In this document: positions 43,456 to 52,696 of the stretch, in pieces
Layout of the letters: each line of letters starts with the position of its first letter
Position numbering within the stretch: the stretch's first letter is position 1
Source: Gemmatimonadales bacterium
Lineage (GTDB): Bacteria > Gemmatimonadota > Gemmatimonadetes > Gemmatimonadales > GWC2-71-9
Length of the DNA: 64,000 bases
Reading direction: 5' to 3'
Assembly: GCA_036265815.1 (NCBI GenBank)
Contig: DATAOI010000078.1
Location: 1 to 64,000 of the forward strand
Notes under the pieces: generated by a model
Seen by the model: the letters and a program-made list of their open reading frames with translations, nothing else
Databases searched by the model: none
Told to the model about the DNA's origin: nothing
Position numbers and translations under genes: made by a program

Positions 43456-46200
43456 TTGCTGGATTCCTACCCTTCGCTCGATGCCCTCGATCGCCTCGAC
43501 GAGGGCATCTTCGCCCTGGATGCCGACGGGCGCATCTCCTATGTGAACCGCGCAGCCCGCCGACTGCTTCCTCGATTGATCGGCGCCACCGGCGGCGAGC
43601 TGGTCGGAACCATCATCTGGAACGCCTCCGCCTCCTTCGCGCACACACCCATGGGTGTCGCGCTCCGTCGCGCCCAGTCGGAAACCAGCGCCGTCACCCA
43701 GATGATGCGTGATCCGGTGTCGGGCAGCGACCTCGAGCTCCGGGTCTACCCCTCCGCTGAAGGGGCCAGCGTGCTCCTCCGCTCGATCGCGCCGGCGCCA
43801 TCGACCGAGGTGCTGGACCGGGTGAGCGACCTGTACTTCGCCTGCGATGGCGACTGGCGTCTCACCTTCCTCAACACCCGCGCCAGGGAATACTTCCGCC
43901 TCCTCGGCGTCAGCCGGGAAGAGCCGCTGGGGCGGTCCGTCTGGGACGTGATTCCCGGACTGGCCGGCTCCCGCTTCCAGGCCGAGGCGTTCCGCGCGAT
44001 GGTGGAGCAGACCGAAGTCGAGCTCGAGGCCCTCTTCCCTCCGCTGAATCGCTGGTTCTCCGCGCGGATCACTCCGATGGACGACGGCGTCATCGCCTGC
44101 GCCAGAGACATCACCGGATGGCGCCAGTCGCGCGCGGCGCTTACCCGCGAAGCGGAACGGCTGGCGGAGGTCATCCGAACCCAGCATGCCGTGATCACGG
44201 CCGGCCCGGACCTTGGCGCGGTGATGCGCGTCGTGTCCGAGCGCCTCCAGGCACTCACCGGCGCGTCCGCGGCGGGCGTCTTCCTGCCGGAGGACGAGGA
44301 ACTGGTGCTCTGCGAGGGGAGCGGCCCGGCGCGCGCCTGGCTGGGGCAGAGGCTGCCCCTCTCGGGCAGCCTGGTCGGCCACTGTTATACCAGCGGCGAG
44401 ATGATCCGGTGCGATGACACGACCATCGATCCCCGGGCCCACCAGGCCGCGGCCCGGACCCTCGGCGCCCGATCGGGATTGCTGGTGCCCCTGGCCGGCG
44501 CGGAGGGCACCAGTGCGGTGGTATCGATCTGGTCCGACCGGCCGCGGGCTTTCGATCAGGTACACGAGCATACCCTTCAGCTCCTCGCGGGCCTCCTATC
44601 CGCCGCGATGGAGCGGGCGTCCAGCTTCGCCGCGAATCAGCTGCTGCTGGCCCAGCGGACCGCGGCCCTTGTGGCCCTTCGGGAAGGCGAGGAGCGGTTT
44701 CGCCAGTTGGTGGAGTCGATCGACGACGTCGTGTTCCGGCTGGACCGGCAGCATCGTTGTGTCGATGCGTTCGGCCAGTGGCTGGAGCGGGAGGGCATCC
44801 GGGTCGAGAGCCTCGTCGGCCGAACCACCGGTGAGATCGTCGGCCCGGAGGAGGCGCCGGTGCACGAGCGGGCGAATCTGCGCGCGCTGGGGGGAGAGAC
44901 GGTCACCTACGAATGGACGTTGCGGACCCGCCGTGGGCTCCGGCACATGCAAACCATCCTGTCGCCCCTTCGCGGCGCCGATGGGGAGATCAGCGGGATC
45001 GTCGGCGTGGGGCGGGACATCAGTCAGCGGATCGAAGCCGAGCAGCAGATCCGGCAGGCGCAGAAGATGGAGGCGGTGGGGCGCTTTGCCGGAGGGGTCG
45101 CCCACGATCTCAACAACATGATGATGATCATCATGGGATTCAGCGATTTCCTGCTCGACGCGCTGGAGCCGGGCGACCGGCGCTCCTCCGACGCGGAGGA
45201 GATCCGTAAGGCGGCGGAGCGGGCGATGCATCTCACCCGCCAGCTCCTGGCGTTCGGGCGGTACCGCGTGGTCGCCCGCGAGGTGCTCAGCCTGAACGAG
45301 GTGGTCTCCGGCATGGAGCGGATGCTGCGGCCCCTGGTGGGCGAGGACATCGCACTGATCACCCGGCTCGCACCCGAGCTGGGTGGCGTCGAGGCGGACT
45401 ACGGACAGATGGAGCAGGTGGTCATGAATCTCGCGCTCAACTCGCGAGACGCGATGCGGCCGGGCGGGCGCCTCACCATCGAGACGATGGACGTGGATTT
45501 CCCCGAGGGCTACGCCTTCGAGCACCTCGGCTTCGAGATCCCGGCCGGGTCCTACGTGCTGATGGTCGTGGCGGACACCGGGCATGGAATGACGGCGGAG
45601 GTGAAAGCCCACCTGTTCGAGCCCTTCTTCACCACCAAGCCGTCCACCCACAACAGCGGACTGGGGCTCGCCACGGTCTACGGCATCGTGGCGCAGAGTG
45701 GAGGGTATATCTGGGTGGATAGCGCCCCCGACCAGGGCACCAGCTTCAAGGTCTGCTTCCCACGGGTTTCAGCCGAGGACGCGGCGAGCTCGGCCGACGC
45801 GGCGACACCGGCGGCGGCACGGGGGACGGAGACGGTCCTCATCGTGGAGGATGAGGACGTGGTGCGCGCCCTCGCGTCCCGGGCGCTCAGCAGCCATGGC
45901 TACGTCGTGCTCGAGGCACGAAACGGGCGGGAGGCACTGGCACTGGTCGAACAGTCCCCCGACCGGGTGGACCTGGTGCTGACCGACGTGGTGATGCCCG
46001 AGATGGGCGGGCAGCAACTGGTCGAGCAGCTCCAGCAGGCGCTGCCGGATGCCCGGATCATGTACATGTCCGGCTACACCGAGGGCGACAAGCTCCAGCC
46101 CGGCATCCGGAACTCGCCCTATCCCTTTCTGCAGAAGCCGTTCTCCCCCGACAATCTCTGCCGCCGGGTTCGCGAGGCACTGGATACCGCCGTCCGCTGA
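43456..46200 (+). CDS. Hybrid histidine kinase (PAS-PAS-GAF-PAS-HisKA-HATPase-REC)
   Basis: This 914-residue soluble sensor has, in order: PAS (about 8-110), PAS (about 118-225, ending CARDITGWRQS), GAF (about 245-395), PAS (about 410-530, ending VGRDISQRIEAEQ), HisKA with phospho-His in GGVAHDLNNMM (about 555), HATPase (about 655-770; VVADTGHGM, NSGLGLATVYGIV) and a C-terminal receiver (about 793-910; VEDEDVV, DLVLTDVVMPEMGG, Lys in FLQKPF). The start is a TTG at 43456, ten bases after GGAAGG. No separate output gene is adjacent; phosphate may pass to an orphan regulator. No membrane segments, so cytoplasmic. Confidence 0.9.
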   Translation: MLDSYPSLDALDRLDEGIFALDADGRISYVNRAARRLLPRLIGATGGELVGTIIWNASASFAHTPMGVALRRAQSETSAVTQMMRDPVSGSDLELRVYPSAEGASVLLRSIAPAPSTEVLDRVSDLYFACDGDWRLTFLNTRAREYFRLLGVSREEPLGRSVWDVIPGLAGSRFQAEAFRAMVEQTEVELEALFPPLNRWFSARITPMDDGVIACARDITGWRQSRAALTREAERLAEVIRTQHAVITAGPDLGAVMRVVSERLQALTGASAAGVFLPEDEELVLCEGSGPARAWLGQRLPLSGSLVGHCYTSGEMIRCDDTTIDPRAHQAAARTLGARSGLLVPLAGAEGTSAVVSIWSDRPRAFDQVHEHTLQLLAGLLSAAMERASSFAANQLLLAQRTAALVALREGEERFRQLVESIDDVVFRLDRQHRCVDAFGQWLEREGIRVESLVGRTTGEIVGPEEAPVHERANLRALGGETVTYEWTLRTRRGLRHMQTILSPLRGADGEISGIVGVGRDISQRIEAEQQIRQAQKMEAVGRFAGGVAHDLNNMMMIIMGFSDFLLDALEPGDRRSSDAEEIRKAAERAMHLTRQLLAFGRYRVVAREVLSLNEVVSGMERMLRPLVGEDIALITRLAPELGGVEADYGQMEQVVMNLALNSRDAMRPGGRLTIETMDVDFPEGYAFEHLGFEIPAGSYVLMVVADTGHGMTAEVKAHLFEPFFTTKPSTHNSGLGLATVYGIVAQSGGYIWVDSAPDQGTSFKVCFPRVSAEDAASSADAATPAAARGTETVLIVEDEDVVRALASRALSSHGYVVLEARNGREALALVEQSPDRVDLVLTDVVMPEMGGQQLVEQLQQALPDARIMYMSGYTEGDKLQPGIRNSPYPFLQKPFSPDNLCRRVREALDTAVR

Positions 46201-46307
46201 GGCGTGGGTTCTGGATCACATCCCACCGTCCGACACGCTCCGCATCTTAAAGGATCGCCACAGCTCCGCGACAACTGTCGACGGAGCTTGAGCCACGGAG
46301 GTGAACC

Positions 46308-46910
46308 ATGGAGAGCAGAGTCAAAGTCGCCGGACATCCGGTGCATCCGATGCTCATCGTCTTTCCGCTCGGCTTGCTGGCGACGGCGGTGATCTTCGAC
46401 CTGATCGCGTTGGTCTCCCATGCGTCGCGCTGGACGGAAGTGGCCTATTACCTGATCGGCGCTGGTGTCATCGGTGGGCTGGCGGCGGCGGTGCCGGGCT
46501 GGATCGACTGGTTCGCGATCCCGAGGCGGACCCGGGCCAAGCGCATCGGTCTCCTTCACGGCATCGGCAACGTCCTCGTCCTGGTGCTGTTCGCGACGAG
46601 CTGGCTACTCCGCCGGGACAACCCAGCCGTGCCGCCTACCGGGGCGATCGTCGCCGGGCTTCTGGGAATCGTGCTGGGTACCGTGACCGGTTGGCTGGGC
46701 GGGGAGCTGGTCGGCCGGCTCGGTATCGGTGTGGACGACGGCGCCCATCTGGATGCGCCGAGCTCGCTCTCGGCGCTGCCGGCAGGGGCAGCGGGCTCCG
46801 CTCCTTCTCGTCCAGGGACCTCGGCGAGCTTCGGCGGAGTCGACCGGCGCGGCTTTCCGCAGCCGGCGTACGCAGGAGTCGAGCGACGGCGGGCAAGTCC
46901 GCGACCCTGA
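46308..46910 (+). CDS. DUF2231-family membrane protein
   Basis: This 200-residue protein has four hydrophobic segments in residues 15-145 and the DUF2231 hallmark VAGHPVHPMLIVFPLGLL with the HPxHP motif (about 9-13), possibly a metal or heme site. The last 55 residues (from about 146) are low-complexity Ala/Ser/Arg sequence beyond the family domain. The ribosome binding site is perfect (GGAGGTGA, 46297-46304). The TGA at 46908-46910 ends the first unit of an 18-base tandem repeat and overlaps the presumed CTG start of the next gene. Function unknown. Confidence 0.82.
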   Translation: MESRVKVAGHPVHPMLIVFPLGLLATAVIFDLIALVSHASRWTEVAYYLIGAGVIGGLAAAVPGWIDWFAIPRRTRAKRIGLLHGIGNVLVLVLFATSWLLRRDNPAVPPTGAIVAGLLGIVLGTVTGWLGGELVGRLGIGVDDGAHLDAPSSLSALPAGAAGSAPSRPGTSASFGGVDRRGFPQPAYAGVERRRASPRP

Positions 46911-46941
46911 GCAAGTCCGCGACCCTGAGCAAGTCCGCGAC
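46893..46941 (+). repeat. 18-base tandem repeat at a stop/start junction
   Basis: GCAAGTCCGCGACCCTGA occurs at 46893-46910 and 46911-46928, with a third partial copy at 46929-46941. The first copy ends with the DUF2231 stop. Each full copy carries CTGA, and because 18 is a multiple of three both reading frames are preserved. Confidence 0.85.
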
Positions 46942-47620
46942 GCCGGGAGCGCCGGGGCGGAAGCGGCCATTCGACGTCACCCTGGCGCTGCGGCGGATTC
47001 GCCGGGCGGTTCGGCCGTTTCCCAAGGCGGCGATGTTCGCGCTGGCCGACGAGGGGCATCGCTCGCTGTTCGAGCAGGTGGTTGCCTGTATTCTCTCGAT
47101 CCGCACGCGTGACGAGGTCAGCCTGCTGGCGGCTCGGCGTCTCTTCGCCGCCGCGCCGAGCGCGGCCGCCATCGCGGATCTCAACTTGGCCGCGCTCGAC
47201 CGGCTCATCGGAGACACCAGCTTTCATCTGGCCAAAGCCGCGCAGATCCGCGAGATCGCCCAACAGGCCGAGCGCGAGCACCGGGGCGTGCTACCGTGCG
47301 ACGAATCCCTGGTGCGCGGCTTCCGGGGTGTGGGGCCGAAGTGTGCCCACCTCGCCCTGGGAATCGCCTGCGGGCAGCAACATATCAGCGTCGATATCCA
47401 CGTTCATCGCGTGACCAATCGCTGGGGATACGTCCAGGCAAGCGCGCCTGAGCGGACGATGGCCGCTCTGGAGGCCCGTCTGCCACGGCGCAACTGGCTG
47501 GAGCTCAATGCGCTGCTGGTTCCGTTCGGGAAGCACATCTGCACCGGAGCGCTGCCCCGGTGCAGCACCTGCCCGGTACTGGACATGTGCCGGCAAGTGG
47601 GAGTGGCCAGGCACCGCTAG
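46907..47620 (+). CDS. nth: Endonuclease III-type DNA glycosylase (HhH-GPD, 4Fe-4S)
   Basis: This protein repairs oxidised pyrimidines by base excision. The helix-hairpin-helix FRGVGPKCAHLAL holds the catalytic Lys, VDIHVHRVTNRWG holds the catalytic Asp, and the C-terminal iron-sulfur motif is C-X6-C-X2-C-X5-C (ICTGALPRCSTCPVLDMC). The family-like sequence begins at RPFDVTLALRRIRRAV, but no ATG, GTG or TTG exists in frame before it. The first ATG (47033) would cut off about 20 conserved-looking residues. I give the CTG at 46907 (overlapping the DUF2231 TGA) as the likely start, 237 residues. The start is uncertain; the ATG at 47033 (195 residues) is the alternative. Confidence 0.8.
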   Translation: MSKSATLSKSATPGAPGRKRPFDVTLALRRIRRAVRPFPKAAMFALADEGHRSLFEQVVACILSIRTRDEVSLLAARRLFAAAPSAAAIADLNLAALDRLIGDTSFHLAKAAQIREIAQQAEREHRGVLPCDESLVRGFRGVGPKCAHLALGIACGQQHISVDIHVHRVTNRWGYVQASAPERTMAALEARLPRRNWLELNALLVPFGKHICTGALPRCSTCPVLDMCRQVGVARHR

Positions 47621-47644
47621 GCAGCGAGCGCCAGGCAGTCCCGC

Positions 47645-48607
47645 TCAAAGCCGCCGCTCCGCCGGCCGGTAACCAATTGCCGCGTTGAGCCACCGTACCA
47701 GCGGCACCAACCCCGCGAAGTCCCGCGCCAGGATGGCCGGAAGCCGAGGGCTCATCGCCTCCGCGGGGGTCAGATTCCGGGTCGCCGTGAACGAGCGGAA
47801 GCGAAGCCAGCGCTCCGCCGGATGATCGGGCGCGTAGCCCCGGGGCACCCGCCTGAGCACCGCCTCCTCATCGAGCGTCCCGAAGCGCCGCCGGAACGCC
47901 GGCGCCCGTACCAGCCGCGGCAGAGCGCCCGGCTCATCCGCGATCACCTCCCGGATCCGGTCCAGTGCCGGCCGAGCCGGCATCCAGATGCCCCCGGCCA
48001 CGAAACAGTCGCCCTCCGCCAATTGGAAATAGAGTCCGGCACCCGCACCCTGGGCGTTCTGTCCGGCTCCCCGGCCAGCGTCCCGATGGTAAAATTGACA
48101 GGCCGCGTTGGTCTTGTAGGGGGACTTGTCGGGGGAGAATCGCACGTCGCGATAGATCCGGAAGATGGACCGGCGGGGATCGCCCACCAGCTCCGGGGCG
48201 ATCCCCGCCAGCCGGACATCCATCTCCTCCACCAGCACCCGGAGCGGCGTCAGAAGCTCCGTCTCGTACACCGCCCGGTGCCGCTCGAACCATTCCCTGC
48301 TGTTGTGCCGCACAAGATTCCTGAGGAAGCGCAAAGCCTCCGGACGAAAGCCGGAGAAGCTGGAGTTGCCGGTCAACAGTCGCTCCTTTCGTAACTTGGA
48401 GAGCCGCTTGATGGCGAGCTCCCGCCGGAGCGCCGCACCGCGGTCGCGGGCGGGCTCCAGGTACACCAGCCGCACCGGGAGGCGTGCGCGGGTGTAGGCG
48501 GCGCCTCGGCCGGCATTATGCGCCGTCTCCCGGCGGCCGGGGTCGGTGGTGATCCCGGTGTATAAAGAGTCGTCACCGCAGCGGGCGACATAGACGAACC
48601 AGGCCAT
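47645..48607 (-). CDS. Fusion of GIY-YIG nuclease domain and DUF2461 domain
   Basis: One uninterrupted 320-residue frame. Residues 1-80 are a UPF0213/YhbQ-like GIY-YIG domain: WFVYVARCGDDSLYTGITTD with the two GIY-YIG strands replaced by VYV and YTG, Arg in DPGRRETAHN, AAYTRARLPVRLVYLE. Residues about 83-315 are DUF2461: FSGFRPEALRFLRNLVRHNS, REWFERHRAVYE, RIYRDVRFSPDKSPYKTNAA, and GIWMPARPALDRIREVI. The two families are normally separate proteins. The GIY-YIG half may cut or bind DNA; DUF2461 has no known role. The ATG at 48607 has no ribosome binding site. A duplicated ATAGATTGT lies just before it. Confidence 0.85.
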   Translation of the reverse strand: MAWFVYVARCGDDSLYTGITTDPGRRETAHNAGRGAAYTRARLPVRLVYLEPARDRGAALRRELAIKRLSKLRKERLLTGNSSFSGFRPEALRFLRNLVRHNSREWFERHRAVYETELLTPLRVLVEEMDVRLAGIAPELVGDPRRSIFRIYRDVRFSPDKSPYKTNAACQFYHRDAGRGAGQNAQGAGAGLYFQLAEGDCFVAGGIWMPARPALDRIREVIADEPGALPRLVRAPAFRRRFGTLDEEAVLRRVPRGYAPDHPAERWLRFRSFTATRNLTPAEAMSPRLPAILARDFAGLVPLVRWLNAAIGYRPAERRL

Positions 48608-48625
48608 ATAGATTGTATAGATTGT
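48608..48625. repeat. Nine-base direct duplication in a divergent promoter region
   Basis: ATAGATTGT occurs twice in a row (48608-48616, 48617-48625), immediately before the fusion gene start on the minus strand. It is AT-rich in a GC-rich region. It supplies -10-like boxes (TATACA, TACAAT on the minus strand) and a TTGTAA -35-like box on the plus strand. Confidence 0.6.
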
Positions 48626-48651
48626 AATGCCGCGCCTGCCTTTCTATCTTC
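48623..48651 (+). promoter_or_regulatory. Candidate promoter of the PAS kinase/NtrC pair
   Basis: TTGTAA (48623-48628), 17 bases, TATCTT (48646-48651); both hexamers match four of six consensus bases. This promoter would favour the ATGs at 48684/48687 as starts of the kinase. Confidence 0.3.
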
Positions 48652-48683
48652 GGCGTACACCTGGAAAAGACCGAGTCACCCGC

Positions 48684-50387
48684 ATGATGCCTGTCGAGGC
48701 CGCGACCGCACGGGCCCGGCCCCCCGCGCTGCCTGACCGCCGGGGCGCCGGCCGCAGCACTCTGCCCGATCAACGGACCCTGCTGTCCTGGCTGTTCGTC
48801 GGACGGCTGGTGCTGGCGGTAGGGGTGCTGCTCGGCGCGGGGCTGGTGTGGAACGAGCGGCCGCAGGAGTCCCGGCTGGTCAGCGCCGCCGTGGTGGTGG
48901 CGCTGCTCTTCACCGCCTACGGGGCCTGGGCCGTCTTCCTGCGGCAGCGGCAGCCGGGCAACGGCTTCCTGTTTCTTCAGGCCGCGATCGATCTGGGCGT
49001 GGTGACGACGATCGTCCACATCGTGGGACAGCCGCAGTCGGGGTTCCCCGCGCTCTACGTCCTGCTGGTGGCGGCGTATGCCCTCCTCATGCCGCCGGCC
49101 TGGGGGGCGCTGGTCACCATCATCGCCTCGGCGCTCTTCCTGGGCGATGCCTTCATGAGCCGGGCCGGTACGCCCGACACGGCGTTCTGGGCCCAGATTC
49201 TGGTGTTCAACGCTGTTTTCGCCATCGTCGCCGTGCTGGGGCGCCGGCTCCGCGAGGCGGGCATGGAGCAGCAGACCCTCGCGATCGAGCTGAAGCGCGT
49301 CCGGCTCGAAGCCGACGACATCCTGCACAACATCCGCTCCGGCGTGCTGACCGTGGATGGCCTGGGCCGCCTGGCGTTCATCAATCCGACCGCCCAGCGG
49401 CTCCTGAGCCTCGATGGCGAGAGCCTGCTGGGCCATCCGGTGCTCGATCAGCTCAAGATCCGGTCGTCCGAGCTATGGGCCGCGGTCGTCTCCGGCATCC
49501 GGAACGGCCGCAAGATCAGCCGCGGCGAGGGGGTCGTGTCGCACGACGGAGGAAAGATCTTTCCCATCGGCCTCAGCACCACCACCTTCCGACAGGAGGC
49601 CCAGGAGGCACCGTCGGTGACCGCCATCTTCACCGATATCTCGGACCTGAAGGAAGTCCAGGAGCTGCAGGCGCGAGCGGATCGGCTGGAGGCCGTCGCG
49701 GCACTGAGCGCGTCCCTGGCGCATGAGATCCGAAATCCGCTGGCGTCGATCCGGAGCTCGGTGGAGCAGCTCGCCCGCTCCAAGCACGCCGACGAGGACG
49801 AGCGCTTCCTGGCCGGCCTCATCGTCCGGGAGAGCGACCGTCTGAGCCGGCTGCTGAGCGAGTTTCTCGACTTCGCCCGGGTGCGGGCCACCCATTTCGT
49901 GCCGCTCGACCTGCATACCGTGGTTGTCGCGGTGGTGCGGCTCATCCGGGCCCACCCCGACTGCCGTCCCGACGCGGCCATCACCGTGGAGGGCGGCCGC
50001 ACCATTGTGGAGGCGGACGAGGACCTGTTGCACCGGGTGATCGCCAACCTGGTGCTCAATGCCGTCCAGGCTGCGCACGGCCCCATCCGCATCACGGTCA
50101 GTCTGGCCGCCGTGCATGGAGCGGACGTCCCCCACGGCACCAACTTCGAGCACGCCGTGCGGCTCCAGATCCGGGACAACGGCCCGGGCATTCCGGCGGA
50201 GATCCGGGAACGGCTGTTCCAGCCTTTCGTGTCGGGCCGTCCAGGCGGGAGCGGCCTCGGGCTCGCCATCGTCCAGCGCGCGGTCGAGGCCCACCGCGGC
50301 CTGGTGTCGGTGGAATCCGCGGCCGGTACCGGCACCACCTTTACCGTGTTCCTGCCCGCCAAAATGATTGCGGAGGATGCTGCATGA
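48684..50387 (+). CDS. pilS: PilS/NtrB-type membrane histidine kinase
   Basis: With the ATG at 48684 the product has 567 residues; an ATG at 48627 would add 19. Six hydrophobic segments lie in about residues 35-190 ([19 protein letters not shown] to [19 protein letters not shown]), as in PilS. A PAS domain follows (about 205-325, ending [13 protein letters not shown]), then HisKA with phospho-His in [19 protein letters not shown], then HATPase ([26 protein letters not shown]). PilS senses pilin level in the inner membrane and phosphorylates PilR. The stop overlaps the ATG of the NtrC-type regulator (ATGA). The symbol is by analogy: a second pair at 60.4 kb is nearer the pilins. Confidence 0.8.
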   Translation: MMPVEAATARARPPALPDRRGAGRSTLPDQRTLLSWLFVGRLVLAVGVLLGAGLVWNERPQESRLVSAAVVVALLFTAYGAWAVFLRQRQPGNGFLFLQAAIDLGVVTTIVHIVGQPQSGFPALYVLLVAAYALLMPPAWGALVTIIASALFLGDAFMSRAGTPDTAFWAQILVFNAVFAIVAVLGRRLREAGMEQQTLAIELKRVRLEADDILHNIRSGVLTVDGLGRLAFINPTAQRLLSLDGESLLGHPVLDQLKIRSSELWAAVVSGIRNGRKISRGEGVVSHDGGKIFPIGLSTTTFRQEAQEAPSVTAIFTDISDLKEVQELQARADRLEAVAALSASLAHEIRNPLASIRSSVEQLARSKHADEDERFLAGLIVRESDRLSRLLSEFLDFARVRATHFVPLDLHTVVVAVVRLIRAHPDCRPDAAITVEGGRTIVEADEDLLHRVIANLVLNAVQAAHGPIRITVSLAAVHGADVPHGTNFEHAVRLQIRDNGPGIPAEIRERLFQPFVSGRPGGSGLGLAIVQRAVEAHRGLVSVESAAGTGTTFTVFLPAKMIAEDAA

Positions 50388-51762
50388 GTTACAAGCCCTC
50401 GGTCCTGGTGGTCGACGACGAATCGGGCATCCTCGATACCCTCCGCATCCTGCTGCGGAACGAAGGGTTCGAGGTCACCACCGCGCAGGGGGGAAAGGCG
50501 GGATTGGAGCAGATCCGATCGGGAGCCCACGACATCATCCTCTCCGACGTCCGGATGCCCCAGGTCTCCGGACTGGACATTCTGAGCGCGGCCCGGGAGC
50601 AGGATCCGATGACGCCGGTCATCCTGATGACCGCGCAGGCCTCGCTGCAGAGCGCCATCGGCGCGGTCAACTCCGGAGCCTTCTACTACATCCAGAAGCC
50701 GTTCTCCAACGACGAGCTCGTGGCCATCCTCCGCCGGGCCTGCGAGTACCGCGCGGTGCGGGTGGAGAACAAGCAGCTCAAGCAGGAGATCCGCCGGCGG
50801 GACAAGGGCACGGTCAGCCGCCCGATCGGCAAGTCCAAGCGCTTCCTGGACGTACTCAAGCTGGCCGAGCACGTGGCGCCCACCGATTCGACCGTGCTGA
50901 TTCAAGGGGAGAGCGGCACCGGCAAGGGGTCATCGCCCGCTACGTCCACAACCTCTCCAGCCGAAACGATGGACCCTTCCTCTCCATCAACTGCGGCGCC
51001 TTGCCGGAGAACCTGTTGGAGAGCGAGCTGTTCGGCCACGTGAAAGGGTCTTTCACCGGGGCCGTGCGGGACAAGCAGGGACTCTTCGCGGCCGCCCGGG
51101 GCGGCAGCTTCTTCCTGGACGAGGTGGGGGAGATGCCTCCCTCGCTGCAGGTGAAGCTGCTGCGGGTGCTGCAGGAGCGGGAAGCGATCCCGGTGGGCGC
51201 CACCGAGCCGATCCCGGTGGACGTCCGTATCATCGCCGCCACCAACCGGGAGCTGGAGGAGGAGATCCGCCGGGGGAACTTCCGGTCCGACCTGTTCTAC
51301 CGGCTGAACGTCATCGCGCTCAACCTGCCCCCGCTCCGCGAGCGCCGGGACGACCTTCTGCTGCTCATCGAGTATCTGCTGCAGAACCTGGCCCAGGAGA
51401 ACGGCAGCGAGCCCAAGGCACTGGCGTCGGAGGCGCTGGACGCCGTGATGGTCTACGAATGGCCCGGCAACGTGCGGGAGCTGGAGAACGCACTGGAGCA
51501 CGCGGTCGTGCTCACCCGGGGCAACCTGATCGACGTCAACTCGCTGCCGGAGCGGATCACCAAGCGTCGGAAGGAGCCGCTCGTGGCCGAGCGGTCGTAC
51601 CGCAATCCAACGCTCGAGGTGATCGAGCGGGCCTACATCATGTGGGTGCTGCAGGCGGAAGGCGGGAACAAGACCCGGGCGGCGGAGGTGCTGGGGATCG
51701 ATCCCTCCACGCTGTACCGGAAGTTGAGCCGGTACGAGGAGCAGGTGGAGGTGAAGGCGTAA
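50384..51762 (+). pseudogene. pilR: NtrC/PilR-family sigma54 activator, frameshifted in the ATP-binding loop
   Basis: The first frame (50384 onward) gives a receiver domain ([29 protein letters not shown]) and the start of the AAA+ domain up to Walker A GESGTGKG. The continuation [20 protein letters not shown] is in the next frame. Restoring one G in the run GGGG at 50926-50929 joins them into a normal 459-residue activator: [13 protein letters not shown] (sigma54 loop), [47 protein letters not shown] and a Fis-type HTH near the end ([20 protein letters not shown]). As written, translation stops near 51043 without ATPase or DNA-binding parts. It is either a true mutation or a sequencing error in the G run. 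Confidence 0.85.
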
Positions 51763-51970
51763 CGTCCTCCGCGATCCGGCTTTTCGGTCGCTTGCAAGTT
51801 GCGGTATCCTTGACACTTTGCGCCGGTCACTGGGTGAGCTCCAGCCGGGGTTCCCCTCGTATCAGAGTGAAGGCTCAGCTTCGCCTGGGCACGCGGCGTG
51901 CTACCCCGCAGTCGGTCCGCGCCAACCAGGCCAAGTCCCGGCACCCATGAGACGCCAACCCGGACCTCAC

Positions 51971-52696
51971 ATGAATCCCGTGGTCGCAGGTGATGTCGCC
52001 GGTGCGCAGACCTTGGAGATCATGGCCAGCGCCCCCCGATACAATGCCTGGCAGTACGAAACCATCGCGCCCTACATCGGCTCCCGCGTGCTCGAGGTCG
52101 GCTCCGGAATCGGCAACATGTCGCTCCACCTGGTGGAGTCCGGGCGCGAGTTGGTGGTGCTCACCGATACCGATGAGTGGTACCGGGACCAGCTCCGGAC
52201 ACGCTTCGGCGTCCACTCGAATGTGGCCGTCGCTCCCCTGACCCTGCCGGACGATCACGCAGCTCGGGTCTTCGCCCGCCATCGGCTCGACACCGTGGTC
52301 GCGCTCAACGTGGTGGAGCACATCCCCGACGACGTCGGCGCCCTGCGAACGATGGGCACCATGGTGGAACGCGGCGGACGGGTCGTGGTGCTGGTGCCCG
52401 CGCTGGAGGCGCTCTTCGGCTCTCTCGACCGGGAGCTGGAGCATCAGCGCCGCTATACCCGTCGCACTCTTCGGGCTGCGGCGGAGGCGGCGGGGCTCCG
52501 GGTGGAAGCCCTCTTCTGGTTCAACTTCGTCGGGACGTTCGGCTGGTGGTGGAACGCCAGGGTGCGCCGCACGCCGCGGATTCCCACCGATCAGCTGCGG
52601 ACGTTCGATGCGCTGGTGCCGCTCCTCCGCTTGGAGCGCTATCTGCCGCTTCCCTGTGCCCAATCACTGGTCTTGGTCGGAGTGAGCGATGCCTGA
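51971..52696 (+). CDS. SAM-dependent methyltransferase (class I)
   Basis: This 241-residue protein has the class I SAM-binding fold: [18 protein letters not shown] (motif I, about residues 40-57), [10 protein letters not shown] (acidic end of strand 2), [11 protein letters not shown] (motif with the methyltransf_12/23-type EH) and [20 protein letters not shown]. In sugar-polymer loci such enzymes often sit with a family-2 glycosyltransferase, as here: the next gene overlaps by eight bases. The substrate is unknown. An ATG at 51947 would add eight residues. A perfect TTGACA at 51810 lies upstream without a convincing -10. Confidence 0.8.
   Translation: MNPVVAGDVAGAQTLEIMASAPRYNAWQYETIAPYIGSRVLEVGSGIGNMSLHLVESGRELVVLTDTDEWYRDQLRTRFGVHSNVAVAPLTLPDDHAARVFARHRLDTVVALNVVEHIPDDVGALRTMGTMVERGGRVVVLVPALEALFGSLDRELEHQRRYTRRTLRAAAEAAGLRVEALFWFNFVGTFGWWWNARVRRTPRIPTDQLRTFDALVPLLRLERYLPLPCAQSLVLVGVSDA

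Noticed and set aside
51810-51838. TTGACA upstream of the methyltransferase, sharing ATCCTTGACACT with the pilB promoter
   Set aside because: No acceptable -10 hexamer at 16-18 bases (GGGTGA/GGTGAG), so it is not listed as a promoter; the 12-base match may be chance or a partial motif.
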